From Argopecten irradians (lineage: Eukaryota; Mollusca; Bivalvia; Pectinida; Pectinidae): 64,000 bases of DNA. Below the pieces are notes generated by a model. That model was not told the origin of the DNA. It was given only the letters and a program-made list of their open reading frames with translations, and searched no databases. Positions 34,901 through 46,620 of this stretch are shown here, piece after piece. How positions within the stretch are numbered: the stretch's first letter is position 1; each line of letters begins with the position of its first letter. A program made the translations under genes and the position numbers. Where the stretch lies: NCBI RefSeq assembly GCF_041381155.1, contig NC_091134.1, positions 11,782,008-11,846,007 on the forward strand, written 5' to 3'.

Positions 34901-35215
34901 GGAGACTATGTTTCAGTTTTCCGAAACCCGAGTGACGAAAGGAAGGGCAACATGGTAAGCATCCTTTGATGTGGACTCATGGTTAACCTCAATGAATGGT
35001 AAGCTGGTATCTTGAAAAACTACCAACTGCACTTTGGTAAGTATACTTTAAGTTAATTTAATGCTAAGTTAATTGTAATGAAACTTTTCTAAATAATCAT
35101 TTTTATCAATTTGGTCGACTTTAAGCCGTGCGACAACTCGACCATACGCCATGTGACAATGTGTTTGTCGCATAGGGTATTGTAGCACTATCGCATCCGG
35201 TCTTATGGCAGCTGC
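31905..35215 (+). repeat. GTCGCATG satellite array, first block
   Basis: About seven imperfect units of roughly 400-490 bp. In order, a unit has TTATCAATTTGTGCGACTA, a CGACAATGCGCCATGCGACA / TGTCGCATAGCGCATTGTCG hairpin, more CATGCGAC/GTCGCATG words, GTTTCGAAATAAGCAC, ACTGCTATCACACTAATTAT, CAAATGGTAACCACG, TTTTCCGAGACCCGAGTGAC, GACAGGAAGGGCAACATGG, TAAGCATCCTTGGATG and ACTACCAACTGCATTTAGG, TAAGTATA. Units from 33600 to 34480 carry many extra single bases compared with their neighbours. Short frames across the units are products of the repeat. Confidence 0.9.
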
Positions 35216-35789
35216 CATGTAAAAGTTCTAAACAAGATTATGATCTTTAAAATTTTCAATTCACAGGGTAGATAACCATAACGACCCTTTGGAGGTGACA
35301 GTATCTGTGAAACAGTTTTGTACGGAACTTCTGAAGTAGGTCTTCACACAAGATGCAGGTCCAGATATATTTTCAGTGAGAGGGTTTAATACATAAGGGT
35401 GGTGCTAATGTTGCTGTGTAAATTCATCATTGTTTTATAGCTGTTGCTATTGCTGGTGCTTGTTGAATTCATTGTATACCGTCTGCTTCAAACCATGTAA
35501 CTTGTCACCATCTTAATGTTTGTGTCTTAAGATGTCGCTTTAAATCATAAAGCCACATATTTTCTCTCAAGCAAAGATGATATTGGTGCTTCTTCCGTTA
35601 GACAGGGGACTTCTTCTTCGACTAGGGGTGTTGGTATAGGATTTAAACATCCTACCTGATTATGTTTCTTCTTGTGAAGTAGGTACTTATCTCATCGAGT
35701 AAATGTTTTGCTGCCATTTTTGCATCATTATTTTCCGCTTAGATTGGCCATTAGGCTTGATTTGTGACTAAAGCTTTGGTCACATGTGC

Positions 35790-36171
35790 CACAACGCTAA
35801 TTCAGGCGGGCTCTGCGATGGCAGTTCAAATTTCTGATCGAAGAGCGGACATTCTACGTAATAATTGCACAGTCAATTTTATTGTTTTTGTCATCAACTG
35901 CGATGCACCACTCCAAAAGCGTCCACATGAACTAGGGTGTACCGATTTAGGGCGGGATTACTTTTCTAGACGGAAAGAAAGAAAATAAGTAATCTGTCCC
36001 CGTAATTATCGGCAACCTTTCCGACTTATAGTTCATGTGGACACTTTAAGGGTAGTGCTGTACTGTTGGGAACAACTGCATTGAATTGACTGTGCAATTG
36101 CTGTAGAACGTCCGTTCTTCAAGTAGAAAATTGAATCGCCATCATAGAAAGCCCACCTGAATTATCATTGT
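35790..36171. mobile_element. Foldback MITE unit 1 of module A
   Basis: A diverged palindrome along its whole length. CACAACGCTAATTCAGGCGG answers CCACCTGAATTATCATTGTC; AATTGCACAGTCAATTT answers AATTGACTGTGCAATT; CGTCCACATGAACT answers AGTTCATGTGGACA. The centre is near 35990 (GGAAAGAAAGAAAATAAGTA). Confidence 0.75.
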
Positions 36172-36546
36172 CACAACGATAATCCAGTCGGACTTTTTGA
36201 TGGTTGTTTCATTTGATTGAAGAACGGTTTTATGTCAATCGCACAGTAAATTTCATCGCTTTTGTCATCAGCTGCGATGCACCACTCCAAAAGCGTCCCC
36301 ATGAACTAGGGTGTACCGGTTTAGGGCGAGATTACTTTTCTAGACGGAAAGAAAGAAAATAAGTAATCTGTCCCCGTAATTATCGGCAACCTTTCCGACT
36401 TATAGTTCATGTGGACACTTTAAGGGTAGTGCTGTGCTGTCGGGGATAACTGCATTGAATTGACTGTGCGATTGCTGTAGAACATTCGTCATTCAATCGG
36501 AAAATGGAACTGCCGTCACAGAAAGCCCACCTAAATTATCATTGGG
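36172..36546. mobile_element. Foldback MITE unit 2 of module A
   Basis: Head-to-tail with unit 1 and built alike: starts CACAACGATAATCCAGTCGG and ends CCCACCTAAATTATCATTGG. The middle 200 bp are nearly identical to unit 1 while the outer arms differ, which suggests partial gene conversion or an old tandem insertion. Confidence 0.7.
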
Positions 36547-37188
36547 GCACCTGTGCCCAAAGTCCACAAGTCAAGGCTGGAACGTCGGCATGAGTCGGCT
36601 TCCAGTGCTAAATGAAGCAGACAATTCAGATGCAAAAATTGCAACACAACATTTATTCGATGAGAAGTATCTACGTCACAAGAATAGCCATAATCAAGTA
36701 GGAATATTCAAATCCTATATCAACACCCCTAGACTAAGAAGAAGCCACCTGTCTAACGGAAGAATCATCAATGTCATCCTTGCTTCAGAGAACAATGTGG
36801 CCATTTGATTTAAAGCGGCATCTCGGACACAGACATTAAGATGGTTACAAGTTACATGCTTTGATGCAGACTCTATATGACGAATTGTAAACAACAGTAG
36901 CATCAGCAGCAACTATAAAACAATGGTGAATTTACCCAGCAACATCGACACCACCTCATTGTATTTAAACAACTTTTTACAGCAAAATATCTGGGCCTAC
37001 ATCTTGTGAGGAGACCTTCTAAGTTCTCAATTAACTGTTTGGCAAAGATATGGCCACCTCCACAAGGACGGTGTGGTTATCGGATTGCGGAGAAGACAAG
37101 CATGTAGCCTGTAGCAATGGAGAAGACATGAAGACTCGAGGAAGAAAAAAATAACAAACACGAAGACTTTGATACCATAATGAGGTAA

Positions 37189-37975
37189 AGCAGATCTGCT
37201 ACAACGATGAGGAACGGGTTAGGAACTATGGAAATTACGATAATGAAGGAATATCAGAGAAACAAGGTACTGGTGAAAATGGAGGGAACATGAAACTTGT
37301 GGAAATGAACATGTTTGATGCAAAGTTGAAGTCCAATTATCAGATACATTCTTCAGTTACAAAATTATTCAATACACGAAAAAGTCATAGATGATGTAAC
37401 AGAAGTCATTGATGTTGGAATCATTGTAATGAATACCTTTCAGTTGGCATTCATAGCCAATCAGACGACCATCAGGATAATGACATCCATCAGGATAGTG
37501 ACGACCATCAGGATAATGACAACCATCGGGATAGCGACGACCATCAGATGGCAGACATTCCTGGAGAGTGACTAAATTAAAATTGGTACTTTCCCAGATA
37601 TAATATGTTTTATAGAAATGAACGTTTTGTGTTATTTCTGTACTTGTTTGGAAAAAAACTTTTTGGAAAATAAAATAAATACAAGAAAATTTGCAATTAG
37701 ATCTTGAATATCGAAAGCGAAAGAATAGGTTTCGTAAAGTACATGTATTTGAAAAGAAAAAAAGAAGATTTTTTTACAATTTTGATAAGCAACTTTAACT
37801 AATAAAGATAGGCAATGGATTGGTTGGTTTTATTCATGTATTTTCCACTATATTAATGATATCAATATTTCTCCCAGAGTGACAACCATCAGGATAGTGA
37901 CGAACATCAGAATAGTGACAACCATCAGGATAGTGGCAACTATCAGATTAGGACTTGATTTACGTATTTGTAAAG
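37189..37975 (+). repeat. Spacer with a 21-bp CATCAGGATAATGAC repeat
   Basis: Present only after copy A. A 21-bp repeat, CATCAGGATAGTGACGAC plus 3 bases, lies at about 37467-37555 and again at 37878-37945. In one frame it reads DDHQDND-type heptads, in another TIRIMT; neither frame extends far, so I treat it as a minisatellite. Confidence 0.6.
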
Positions 37976-40900
37976 AAACTATTCTAAAATAATGAATTTT
38001 TATCAATTTGATCGACTATACGGCATGCGACAACTCGACAATGCGCCATGTGACAATGTGTTTGTCGCATAGCGCATTGTCGGACTGTCGCATGGCATAA
38101 TGTTGCACTGTCGCATGGCGCATTGTAGTATTGATTGATGTCTCGAAAAAAGCACATCATACTTACTGCTATCACACTAATTATACACTGCTTTTTCTCG
38201 CAAATGGTAACCACGAGAGGTGGCCGTACCATATGTTTTAGTTTTCGAGACCCGAGTGACGACAGGAAAGGCAACATGGTAAGCATCCTTGGATGACGAC
38301 GGATGACCTCCATGAATGGTAAACTGAAATCGTCACGAACTACAAACTGTAAGTATAAAAACTTGACAAACATATATCCAGAATATCTGCTCATATTAAT
38401 TGTAAAGACACTGTTATAAAGATTGAATTTGTCTCACTGTCGCATGACATATTGGCGCACTGTCGCATGAGTCATTGTCGTATTCATTGATGTTTCGAAA
38501 TAAGCAAGTCATATATACTGTTATTACAATAATTATAAACTTCTTTCTCTGCAAATGGTAACCACGTGGGGTGGCCATTTTTGAAGACTATATGTTTCAG
38601 TTTTCCGAGACCCGAGTGACGACAGAAAGGGGAACATGGTAAGCATTCTTAGATGTCGACTCATGGTTAACCTCCATGAATGGTAAACTGGAGTCATGAA
38701 AAACTACCAACTGCATTTAGGTAAGTAAACTTTAACTTACGTAATTGTAAAGAAATTATTCTAAATAATGAATGTTTATCAATTTGTGCAACTACACGCC
38801 ATGCGACAACTCGAAAATGTGCCATGCGACAGTTTGTTGCATAGCGCATTGTCGCACTATCGCATGATCAATTATCGCACTGTCGCATGACACATTGTCG
38901 TGTTCATTGACGTTTTGAAATAAGCAAGTCATATATATATACTGTTATTACAATAATTATATACTTCTTTCTCTGCAAATGGTAACCACATGGGGTGGCC
39001 ATTTTTGAAGACTATATGTTTCAGTTTTCCGAGACCCGATTGACGACAGAAAGGGGAACATGGTAAGCATCCTTAGATGTCGACCCACGGTTAACCTCCA
39101 TGAATGGTAAACTGGAGTCATGAAAAACTACCAACTGCATTTAGGTAAGTATACTTTAACTTACGTAATTCCAAAGAAATCATTCTAAATAATGAATGCT
39201 TATCAATTTGTGCAACTACACGCCATGCGACAACTCGACAATGCGCCATGCGACAGTTTGTTTGTTTGTTGCATAGCGCATTGTCTTGTTTTCGCATAGC
39301 ATATTTTCGCACTATCGCATGACACATTGTCGTATTCATTGACGTTTCGAAATAAGCACTGCTATCACACTAATTATATACTTCTTTTTCTTGCAAATGG
39401 TAACCGCGTACGGGGGCCGTTTTTAGAGACTGTATGTTTCAGTTTTCCGAGACCCGAGTGACGACAGAAAGGGGAACATGGTAAGCATCCTTAGATGTCG
39501 ACTCACGGTTAACCTCCATGAATGGTAAACTGGAGTCATGAAAAACTACCAACTGCATTTAGGTAAGTAAACTTTAAATAACGTAATTGTAAAGAAATTA
39601 TTCTAAATAATGAATGTTTATCAATTTGTGCAACTACACGCCATGCGACAACTCGAAAATGCGCCATGCGACAGTTTGTTGCATAGCGCATTGTCGTGTT
39701 TTCGCATAGCATATTGTCGCACTATCGCATGACCCATTATCGCACTGTCGCATGACACATTGTCGTGTTCATTGACGTTTCGAAATAAGCAAGTCATATA
39801 TACTGTTATTACAATAATTATATACTTCTTTCTCTGCAAATGGTAACCACGTGGGGTGGCCATTTTTGAAGACTATATGTTTCAGTTTTCCGAGACCCGA
39901 GTGACGACAGAAAGGGGAACATGGTAAGCATTCTTAGATGTCGACTCGTGGTTAACCTCCATGAATGGTAAACTGGAGTCATGAAAAACTACCAACTGCA
40001 TTTAGGTAAGTATACTTTAACTTACGTAAAAACTTACTTAAAAAATCATTCTAAATAATGAATGTTTATCAATTTGTGCAACTACACGCCATGCGACAAC
40101 TCGACAATGCGCCATGCGACAGTTTGTTTGTTGCATAGCGCATTGTCGTGTTTTCGCATAGCATATTGTCGCACTATCGCATGACACATTGTCGTATTCA
40201 TTGACGTTTTGAAATAAGCACGTCATATACACTGCTATCACACTAATTATATACTTCTTTTTCTTGCTAATGGTAACCACGTACGGTGGCCGTTTTTAGA
40301 GACTATATGTTTCAGTTTTTTGAGACCCGAGCGACGACAGAGAGGGCAACATGGTAAGCATCCTTAGATGTCGACTCATGGTTAACCTCCATGAATGGTA
40401 AACTGGAGTCATGAAAAACTACCAACTACATTTAGGTAGGTATACTTTGTTTTTAGTATTTGTTAAGAAACTATTCTAAATAATGAATGTTTATCAATTT
40501 GTGCAACTACACGCCATGCGATAACTCGACAATGCGCCATGTGACAATGTTTTTGTCGCATAGTGCATTGTCGTACTGTTGCATGGCATAATGTTGCAAT
40601 GTCGCATGGCGCATTGTTGTATTGATTGATATCTCGAAATAAGCACATCATACATACTGCTATCACACTAATTATACACTTCTTTCTTTCACAAATGGTA
40701 ACCACGTGAGTTGGCCGTTTTTGGAGACCATATGTTTCAGTTTTCCGAGACACGAGTGACGACAGGAATGGCAACATGGTAAGCATCCTTGGAGGCGACG
40801 GATGGTTTACCTCCATGAATCGTCACAAACTACAAACTGCATTTAGGTAAGTATAAAAACGTGAACAACGTATATCCAGAATACCTGCTCAGTTTAATTG

Positions 40901-41480
40901 TAAAGGCAGTGTTCTAAATAATGAATTTGTATAAATTTGTGCGACTATACGTCATGCGACAACTCCACAATGCGCCATGCGACTGTGTGTTTGTTGCATA
41001 TCGCATTGACGTATTGTCGCATGACATTTTGTTGCACTATCGCATGGCATATTGACGTACTGTCGCATGACCCATTGTCGTATTCATTGACGTTTCGAAA
41101 TAAGCATATCAATATATACTGCTATCACACTGATTATATATACTTCTTTCTCTTTCAAATGGAAACCACGAGAGGTGGCCGTTTTTGGAGACTATGTTTC
41201 AGTTTTCCGAAACCCGAGTGACGACAGGAAGGGCAACATGGTAAGCATCCTTTGATGTGGACTCATGGTTAACCTCAATGAATGGTAAGCTGGTATCTTG
41301 AAAAACTACCAACTGCACTTTGGTAAGTATACTTTAAGTTAATTTAATGCTAAGTTAATTGTAATGAAACTTCTAAATAATCATTTTTATCAATTTGATC
41401 GACTTTAAGCCGTGCGACAACTCGACCATGCGCCATGTGACAATGTGTTTGTCGCATAGGGTATTGTCGCACTATCGCAT
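37976..41480 (+). repeat. GTCGCATG satellite array, second block
   Basis: About nine units. Those from 38.6 to 40.4 kb are the most alike, with an almost invariant end AAACTGGAGTCATGAAAAAC, TACCAACTGCATTTAGG, TAAGTA, which points to recent local amplification. Minus-strand frames containing CRMAHCRVVAWRVVAQIDK recur because the unit lacks stops there. Confidence 0.9.
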
Positions 41481-43472
41481 CCGGTCTTATGGCAGCTGCC
41501 ATGTAAAAGTTCTAAACAAGATTACCAATCTTTAAAATTTTCAATTCACAGGGTAGATAACCATAACGACCCTTTGGAGGTGACAGTATCTGTGAAACAG
41601 TTTTGTACGGAACTTCTGAAGTAGGTCTTCACACAAGATGCAGGTCCAGATATATTTTCAGTGAGAGGGTTTAATACATAAGGGTGGTGCTAATGTTGCT
41701 GTGTAAATTCATCATTGTTTTATAACTGTTGCTATTGCTGGTGCTTGTTGAATTCATTGTATACCGTCTGCTTCAAACCATGTAACTTGTCACCATCTTA
41801 ATGTTTGTGTCTTAAGATGTCGCTTTAAATCATAAAGCCACATATATTCTCTCAAGCAAAGATGACATTGGTGCTTCTTCCGTTAGACAGGGGACTTCTT
41901 CTTCGACTAGGGGTGTTGGTATAGGATTTGAACATCCTACCTGATTATGCTTCTTCTTGTGAAGCAGGTACTTATCTCATCAAGTAAATGTTTTGGTGCC
42001 ATTTTTGCATCATTATTTTCCGCTTAGATTGGCCATTAGGCTTGATTTGTGACTAAAGCTTTGGTCACAGGTGCCACAACGCTAATCCAGGCGGGCTCTG
42101 CGATGGCAGTTCAAATTTCTGATCGAAGAACGGACATTCTACGTAATAATTGCTCAGTCAATTTTATTGTTTTTGTCATCAACTGCGATGCACCACTTCA
42201 AAAGCGTCCACATGAACTAGGGTGTACCGATTTAGGGCGGGATTACTTTTCTAGACGGAAAGAAAGAAAATAAGTAATCCGTCCCCGTAATTATCGGCAA
42301 CCTTTCCGACTTATAGTTCATGTGGACACTTTCAGGGTAGTGCTGTGCTGTTGGGAACAACTGCATTGAATTGACTGTGCAATTGCTGTAGAACGTCCGT
42401 TCTTCAAGTAGAAAATTGAATCGCCATCACAGAAAGCCCACCTGAATTATCATTGTCACAACGATAATCCAGTCGGACTTTTTGATGGTTGTTTCATTTG
42501 ATTGAAGAACGGTTTTATGTCAATCGCACAGTAAATTTCATCGCTTTTGTCATCAACTGCGATGCACCACTCCAAAAGCGTCCCCATGAACTAGGGTGTA
42601 CCGGTTTAGGGCGGGATTACTTTTCTAGACGGAAAGAAAGAAAATAAGTAATCTGTCCCCGTAATTATCGGCAACCTTTCCGACTTATAGTTCATGTGGA
42701 CACTTTCAGGGTAGTGCTGTGCTGTCGGGGATAACTGCATTGAATTGACTGTGCGATTGCTGTAGAACATTCGTCATTCAATCAGAAAATGGAACTGCCG
42801 TCACAGAAAGCCCACCTAAATTATCATTGGGGCACCTGTTGCCAAAGTCCACAAGTCAAGGCTGGTACGTCGGCATGAGTCGGCTTCCAGTGCTAAATGA
42901 AGCGGACAATTCAGATGCAAAAATTGCAAGACAAGATTTATTCGATGAGAAGTATCTACGTCACAAGAAGAGCCATAATCAAGTAGGAATGTTCAAATCC
43001 TTTATCAACACCCCTAGACTAAGAAGAAGCCACCTGTCTAACGGAAGAAGCATCAATGTCATCCTTGCTTCAGAGAACAATGTGGCCATTTGATTTAAAG
43101 CGGCATCTCGGACACAGACATTAAGATGGTTACAAGTAACATGTTTTGATGCAGACTCTAAATGACGAATTGTAAACAACAGTAGCATCAGCAGCAACTA
43201 TAAAACAATGGCGAATTTACCCAGCAACATCGACACAACCTCATTGTATTTAAACAACTTTTTACAGCAAAATATCTGGGCCTACATCTTGTGAGGAGAC
43301 CTTCTCAAAGTTCTCAATTAACTGTTTGGCAAAGATATGGCCACCTCCACAAGGACGGTATGGTTATCGGATTGCAGAGAAGACAAGCATGTAGCCTGTA
43401 ACAATGGAGAAGACATGAAGACTCGAGGGAAGAAAAAATAACAAACACGAAGCCTTTGATACCATAATGAGT
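41481..43472 (+). repeat. 2-kb module, copy B
   Basis: Matches 35216-37188 at an offset of about 6285 bp with scattered single-base differences, roughly one in fifty by eye. Matching begins within the array, at least from about 40800 against 34560. Copy B also has an extra stretch of about 47 bp in the CATGCGAC region near 41025. This is a tandem duplication of about 6.3 kb covering array and module. Confidence 0.9.
42075..42831. mobile_element. Foldback MITE units 1 and 2 of module B
   Basis: Units at 42075-42456 and 42457-42831, corresponding to the two in module A with the same arms and centre. Confidence 0.7.
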
Positions 43473-44096
43473 TGCCTCCTTCATACTAGGGATATATTAT
43501 TTTTAGCTACCTTTTAATCATATATCATTTTCAAACCAATACATATAGAAAGTATACATAAAAAGATGTCAATCTCTAGTCATGGCTATGATTTACAAGT
43601 CAAAAAACGGCAAATCAAAGAGATACCGGTACACATGTAAGCAGCCATGTTGGTTTTCTAAAAAGGAAACCAACACATAATCCGGAAATGGTAACCAACA
43701 CATAATCCGGAAATGGTAATACTTTTAATGTTATTTTTTTCGAAAATATTCTCAAATTAAGTAAACATTAAGATATGGATATATTTACATTTTTATTTTA
43801 TTTTTTTCTTTGAAGAGACATTGGTAATTTTAGTAATTAATATATGAATATAGAAATGATTATTTTGATTAAGAAACGGCACTTAGATTTTTACCGGATT
43901 TATTAGTGTTGAAATTGTTATTTCAGAAATAAGAAATTTAAAATAAATGTATTTCAGTTATTTCAGGAGAATACGTTATTCAACTTATTGATCTTGAATC
44001 AACTTTAAATATCAAAAATAAATTAATATCGTTTGTTTAACTCTAACATTCAACATTGTACAAAATATACTACAGGTATACTAAATTCAATATAAA
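43473..44096. other. AT-rich spacer, no gene seen
   Basis: Contains a 25-bp direct duplication, ACCAACACATAATCCGGAAA plus TGGTA, at about 43668-43718. Confidence 0.4.
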
Positions 44097-44165
44097 TGAT
44101 AAGCCAATTTCTTTATTCCTTTGTTTGAGTCCTTCATTCACAGCATCTATGAGTGGCTTGTCTGG
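44097..44165. repeat. Second copy of the 7598 dispersed repeat
   Basis: TTCCTTTGTTTGAGTCCTTC, ATTCACAGCATCTATGAG, as at 7618-7660. Confidence 0.6.
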
Positions 44166-44216
44166 TTCTAAAATGTACTTGGTTTTAACCTTCGAGCCCT
44201 ATTCTGTGTGTTACAG

Positions 44217-45919
44217 ATTCACCCCCCAACCCTTGCAACAACTCGGCGCCAGTTAAGTTTTCGGAGAAGCAGACTTTCTGCAACTGTTACAAAACATGCC
44301 AGTGAGGATAGGTCCGAGGACAGTTCCTTGACACCACCAAGTGCTCCCGAAATACAGACAACATACGACACCTCAGACGATCAAGATGTGAGTACACTTC
44401 ATTGATTGATTATATGGGCGTGCTACCTTTCTTGTTTGCATACAGACAGTATGTTACCAATTGTATGTATTTTCTCTGTTACAGGAGTCAGACGGACCTA
44501 ATGGAATGGGGGGCTATGGAGCGGTGGAGGCCCTAGCAGATAACCTTGTGTCCCTGAGGGATCAGATGACAGCCCTGGCCAGACGACAGGTGATCACCAT
44601 CGTTCCCCTGTGGAGCGGCCTTCATCCCTTTGACAGGAGTCTTACCACCTTCCCCTCTCGTCACCGAAGTAGGGCAGTCGCCCGATTCGAGGCGTCGAAG
44701 AGAGGGTGGCCCTTGGAGTGGAGTCAACCAAACAATACTTCCTCGGTCAGAACGCAGGACCTGCACAGTGGCCCGACTCTTAACGTGGAGGCAATCATCA
44801 TACGCCTATGCAGGGATTTCTCGTCACCAGTGAAGAAGCAGGGAGCCTCTTGTACCAAGTGGACCATGGTGATGCAGGTATAAGGCGATCCGCGACAAGT
44901 TCCTTGACAACCAGCAGGTCATGTCGCAGATTCAGCTTGTGTCACCAGTGGTAAGTAATATATGTATATATATTGTGTATGTAAAATGCTACAAAGAATA
45001 TAGAAAGGTGGAAATGTAAAAAGTAATTGTTTTGGCTTATTGTGAAACTATTGCATACAATGAAAACAATTTGATGTTTCATTCCGGTATTTTACAGGTT
45101 CAACAGAAGATAGAAGAGACATGATCACAGTGCGTTGAAGCAAGGGTTACAGATCGAGATTTCGGAGGAGAGCTGAAAGCTCCTGTCCCACGTCGTTTGA
45201 ACATGCAACCTCACCGGTCAGGGTATCCCAAAGCCAGCAACACCAGTTTGATTCGTCATCCAACACCACAGGTCAGTCACCAACACGGAAATGTCGTCAG
45301 AAGTTCATATTGCCAACGAGCAGCGCCACGCCAGTTACATTCGGTTGCCGCGACCGTTGTCTCTGCGCCGGTTTCTGTTACTTCTGTTCCGGCTCCCTTT
45401 GACACGATTCCTCAAGGGCCATACCAGATATACTTTGGGTCTGCGCCTTCGATGACTCTTCCTCTTCTGTTACAGATACCTAGTCCAGGTCAGCAGTTTG
45501 TTCCGATACCAATACAGCCATCTCCGCCTCAACAAAGTCCTGTTCAGGTGGTTCCTCAAAGCGCCATTCCGATTCAGCAGTTCGTCCCTATACAGATACT
45601 GCCATGCTCTCTACGAAGTCCTGTTCAGGTGGTTCCTTAAGGCACCATTCCGACTCAGCAGTTCGTCCCTATACAGATACTGCCATTCCCTCCTCTACCA
45701 AGTCCTGCCACAGTGGTTCCTCAAAGCACCACTCCATCACAGCAGTTTGGCTCGATTGTACCACAGGAATCCACGATGTCGCGTCTACCATCACCACTTC
45801 GTCCGTCACCATCCAGCCCTGGCCCATCGCGAAGCAGCAACTCATACTACAAACATCAAAACGAAGAGGTCGAGAAAGGCAGGGTTGTGAGGACTGCAAT
45901 ATTATCATTTGAAGAATGA
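44217..45919 (+). pseudogene. P/Q/S-rich multi-exon gene or decaying copy
   Basis: Two exons join cleanly in phase 0. 44217-44390 (after TGTTACAG; IHPPTLATTRRQLSFRR, ending TTYDTSDDQD at a GTGAGT donor) joins 44486 onwards (after TGTTACAG; ESDGPNGMGGYGAVEALADN, LVSLRDQMTALARRQ). The reading then becomes unsure: one frame stays open to 44880, but protein-like stretches also appear in other frames (YKAIRDKFLDNQQVMSQIQL near 44880-44945). After a TTTTACAG acceptor at about 45098, VQQKIEET and later KAPVPRRLN lead into a Pro/Gln/Ser-rich tail. That tail has imperfect repeats of PIQQFVPIQI/SPVQVVPQS to about 45919, with the frame broken at least once. No known domain is visible; a low-complexity regulatory protein or a broken member of a repeated family are both possible. 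Confidence 0.35.
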
Positions 45920-46169
45920 ACAGAGACGATGAAGGCTAGAAGCTACACCACCAGAGAAATCCCAAGATTTAGGGATCCCTGATCTCCGTTTACATATACC
46001 AAGTGCTGGACAACAAGGCACAAGGGGGGGGATATAAATATTTTAATGCTGCCTAGCAACATTGCTAGAAGGTCCCAAGCCCTTGAAAAAGCAGAGGGGA
46101 AATATTTGTATTCACTGAAGAAAAAAAAACCCAACAAACACTGTGATAAATCGTGTAGTGTCGATAGCA

Positions 46170-46231
46170 ATTCCTATGATGAAGTGGCTATCACAATTAA
46201 CTAAGACCCGGGTTCGATTCCTGGTGGGAAT
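46170..46231 (+). mobile_element. tRNA-derived repeat, copy 1 (damaged)
   Basis: ATTCCTATGATGAAGTGGCT, ATCACA, then GACCCGGGTTCGATTCCTGG, TGGGAAT. The anticodon-arm region is shortened compared with copy 2. Followed by the same TTTCAGCACAATTGGTTTGT tail. Confidence 0.6.
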
Positions 46232-46486
46232 TTCAGCACAATTGGTTTGTTACAGCTTTTTTTGTCATATTTTGATATCTCGAGTCATAATCATATGAAG
46301 GATCATTCAAAGATAAAATTCTTGGTTCATGTTGCGAATTAAATTGTGTAATTGTATATGAAATTTTCCTTTTTGGTTCATTTTACAAATTAAATTGTGT
46401 AATTTTATGTGAAATTTCCATATTTTTTTCTTTTCATTTGAAAAAAATCAACAAACATTGTGAAACACCATGTAGTGTTGAAAGCA

Positions 46487-46562
46487 ATTCCTATCCTGGT
46501 GAAGTGGTTATCACACTTGTCACTATGTGGCAGGAGACCCGGGTTCGATTCCCGGTGGGAAT
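46487..46562 (+). mobile_element. tRNA-derived repeat, copy 2
   Basis: About 76 bp with a closing acceptor-like stem (ATTCC...GGGAAT), a D-arm-like GTGAAGTGGTTATCAC and an intact B box GGTTCGATTCC with T stem CCGGG/CCCGG. The anticodon arm is irregular (loop ACTATGT without the usual T33). The unit and its flank (TTTCAGCACAATTGGTTTGT, GATATCTCGAGTCATAA) repeat copy 1 about 320 bp upstream. It is therefore a duplicated tRNA-derived repeat rather than a working tRNA gene. Confidence 0.6.
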
Positions 46563-46620
46563 TTCAGCACAATTGGTTTGTTATAGCTTTTTTGGTCATA
46601 TTTTGATATCTCGAGTCATA

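Larger units (their letters stand above)
35216..37188 (+). repeat. 2-kb module, copy A
   Basis: Follows the array after CGCATCCGGTCTTATGGCAG. Nearly identical to 41470-43472; homology stops just after GATACCATAATGAG (37188 and 43472). It includes two foldback units (35790-36546). The frames at 35764-35988 and 36542-36808 recur in copy B but contain no domain, and the first lies inside a foldback arm. Confidence 0.9.

Noticed and set aside
35764-36808. Duplicated short proteins in modules A and B
   Set aside because: Conserved only because the whole 6.3-kb block is duplicated; one overlaps a foldback arm, and neither has a domain or splice partner.
37440-37580. Coding repeat (HQDNDD heptads)
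   Set aside because: Two frames are open across the 21-bp repeat but neither extends into a credible exon.
31905-41480. Repeated minus-strand frames with CRMAHCRVVAWRVVAQID
   Set aside because: They recur with the satellite unit and end at unit differences; no domain and no start context.
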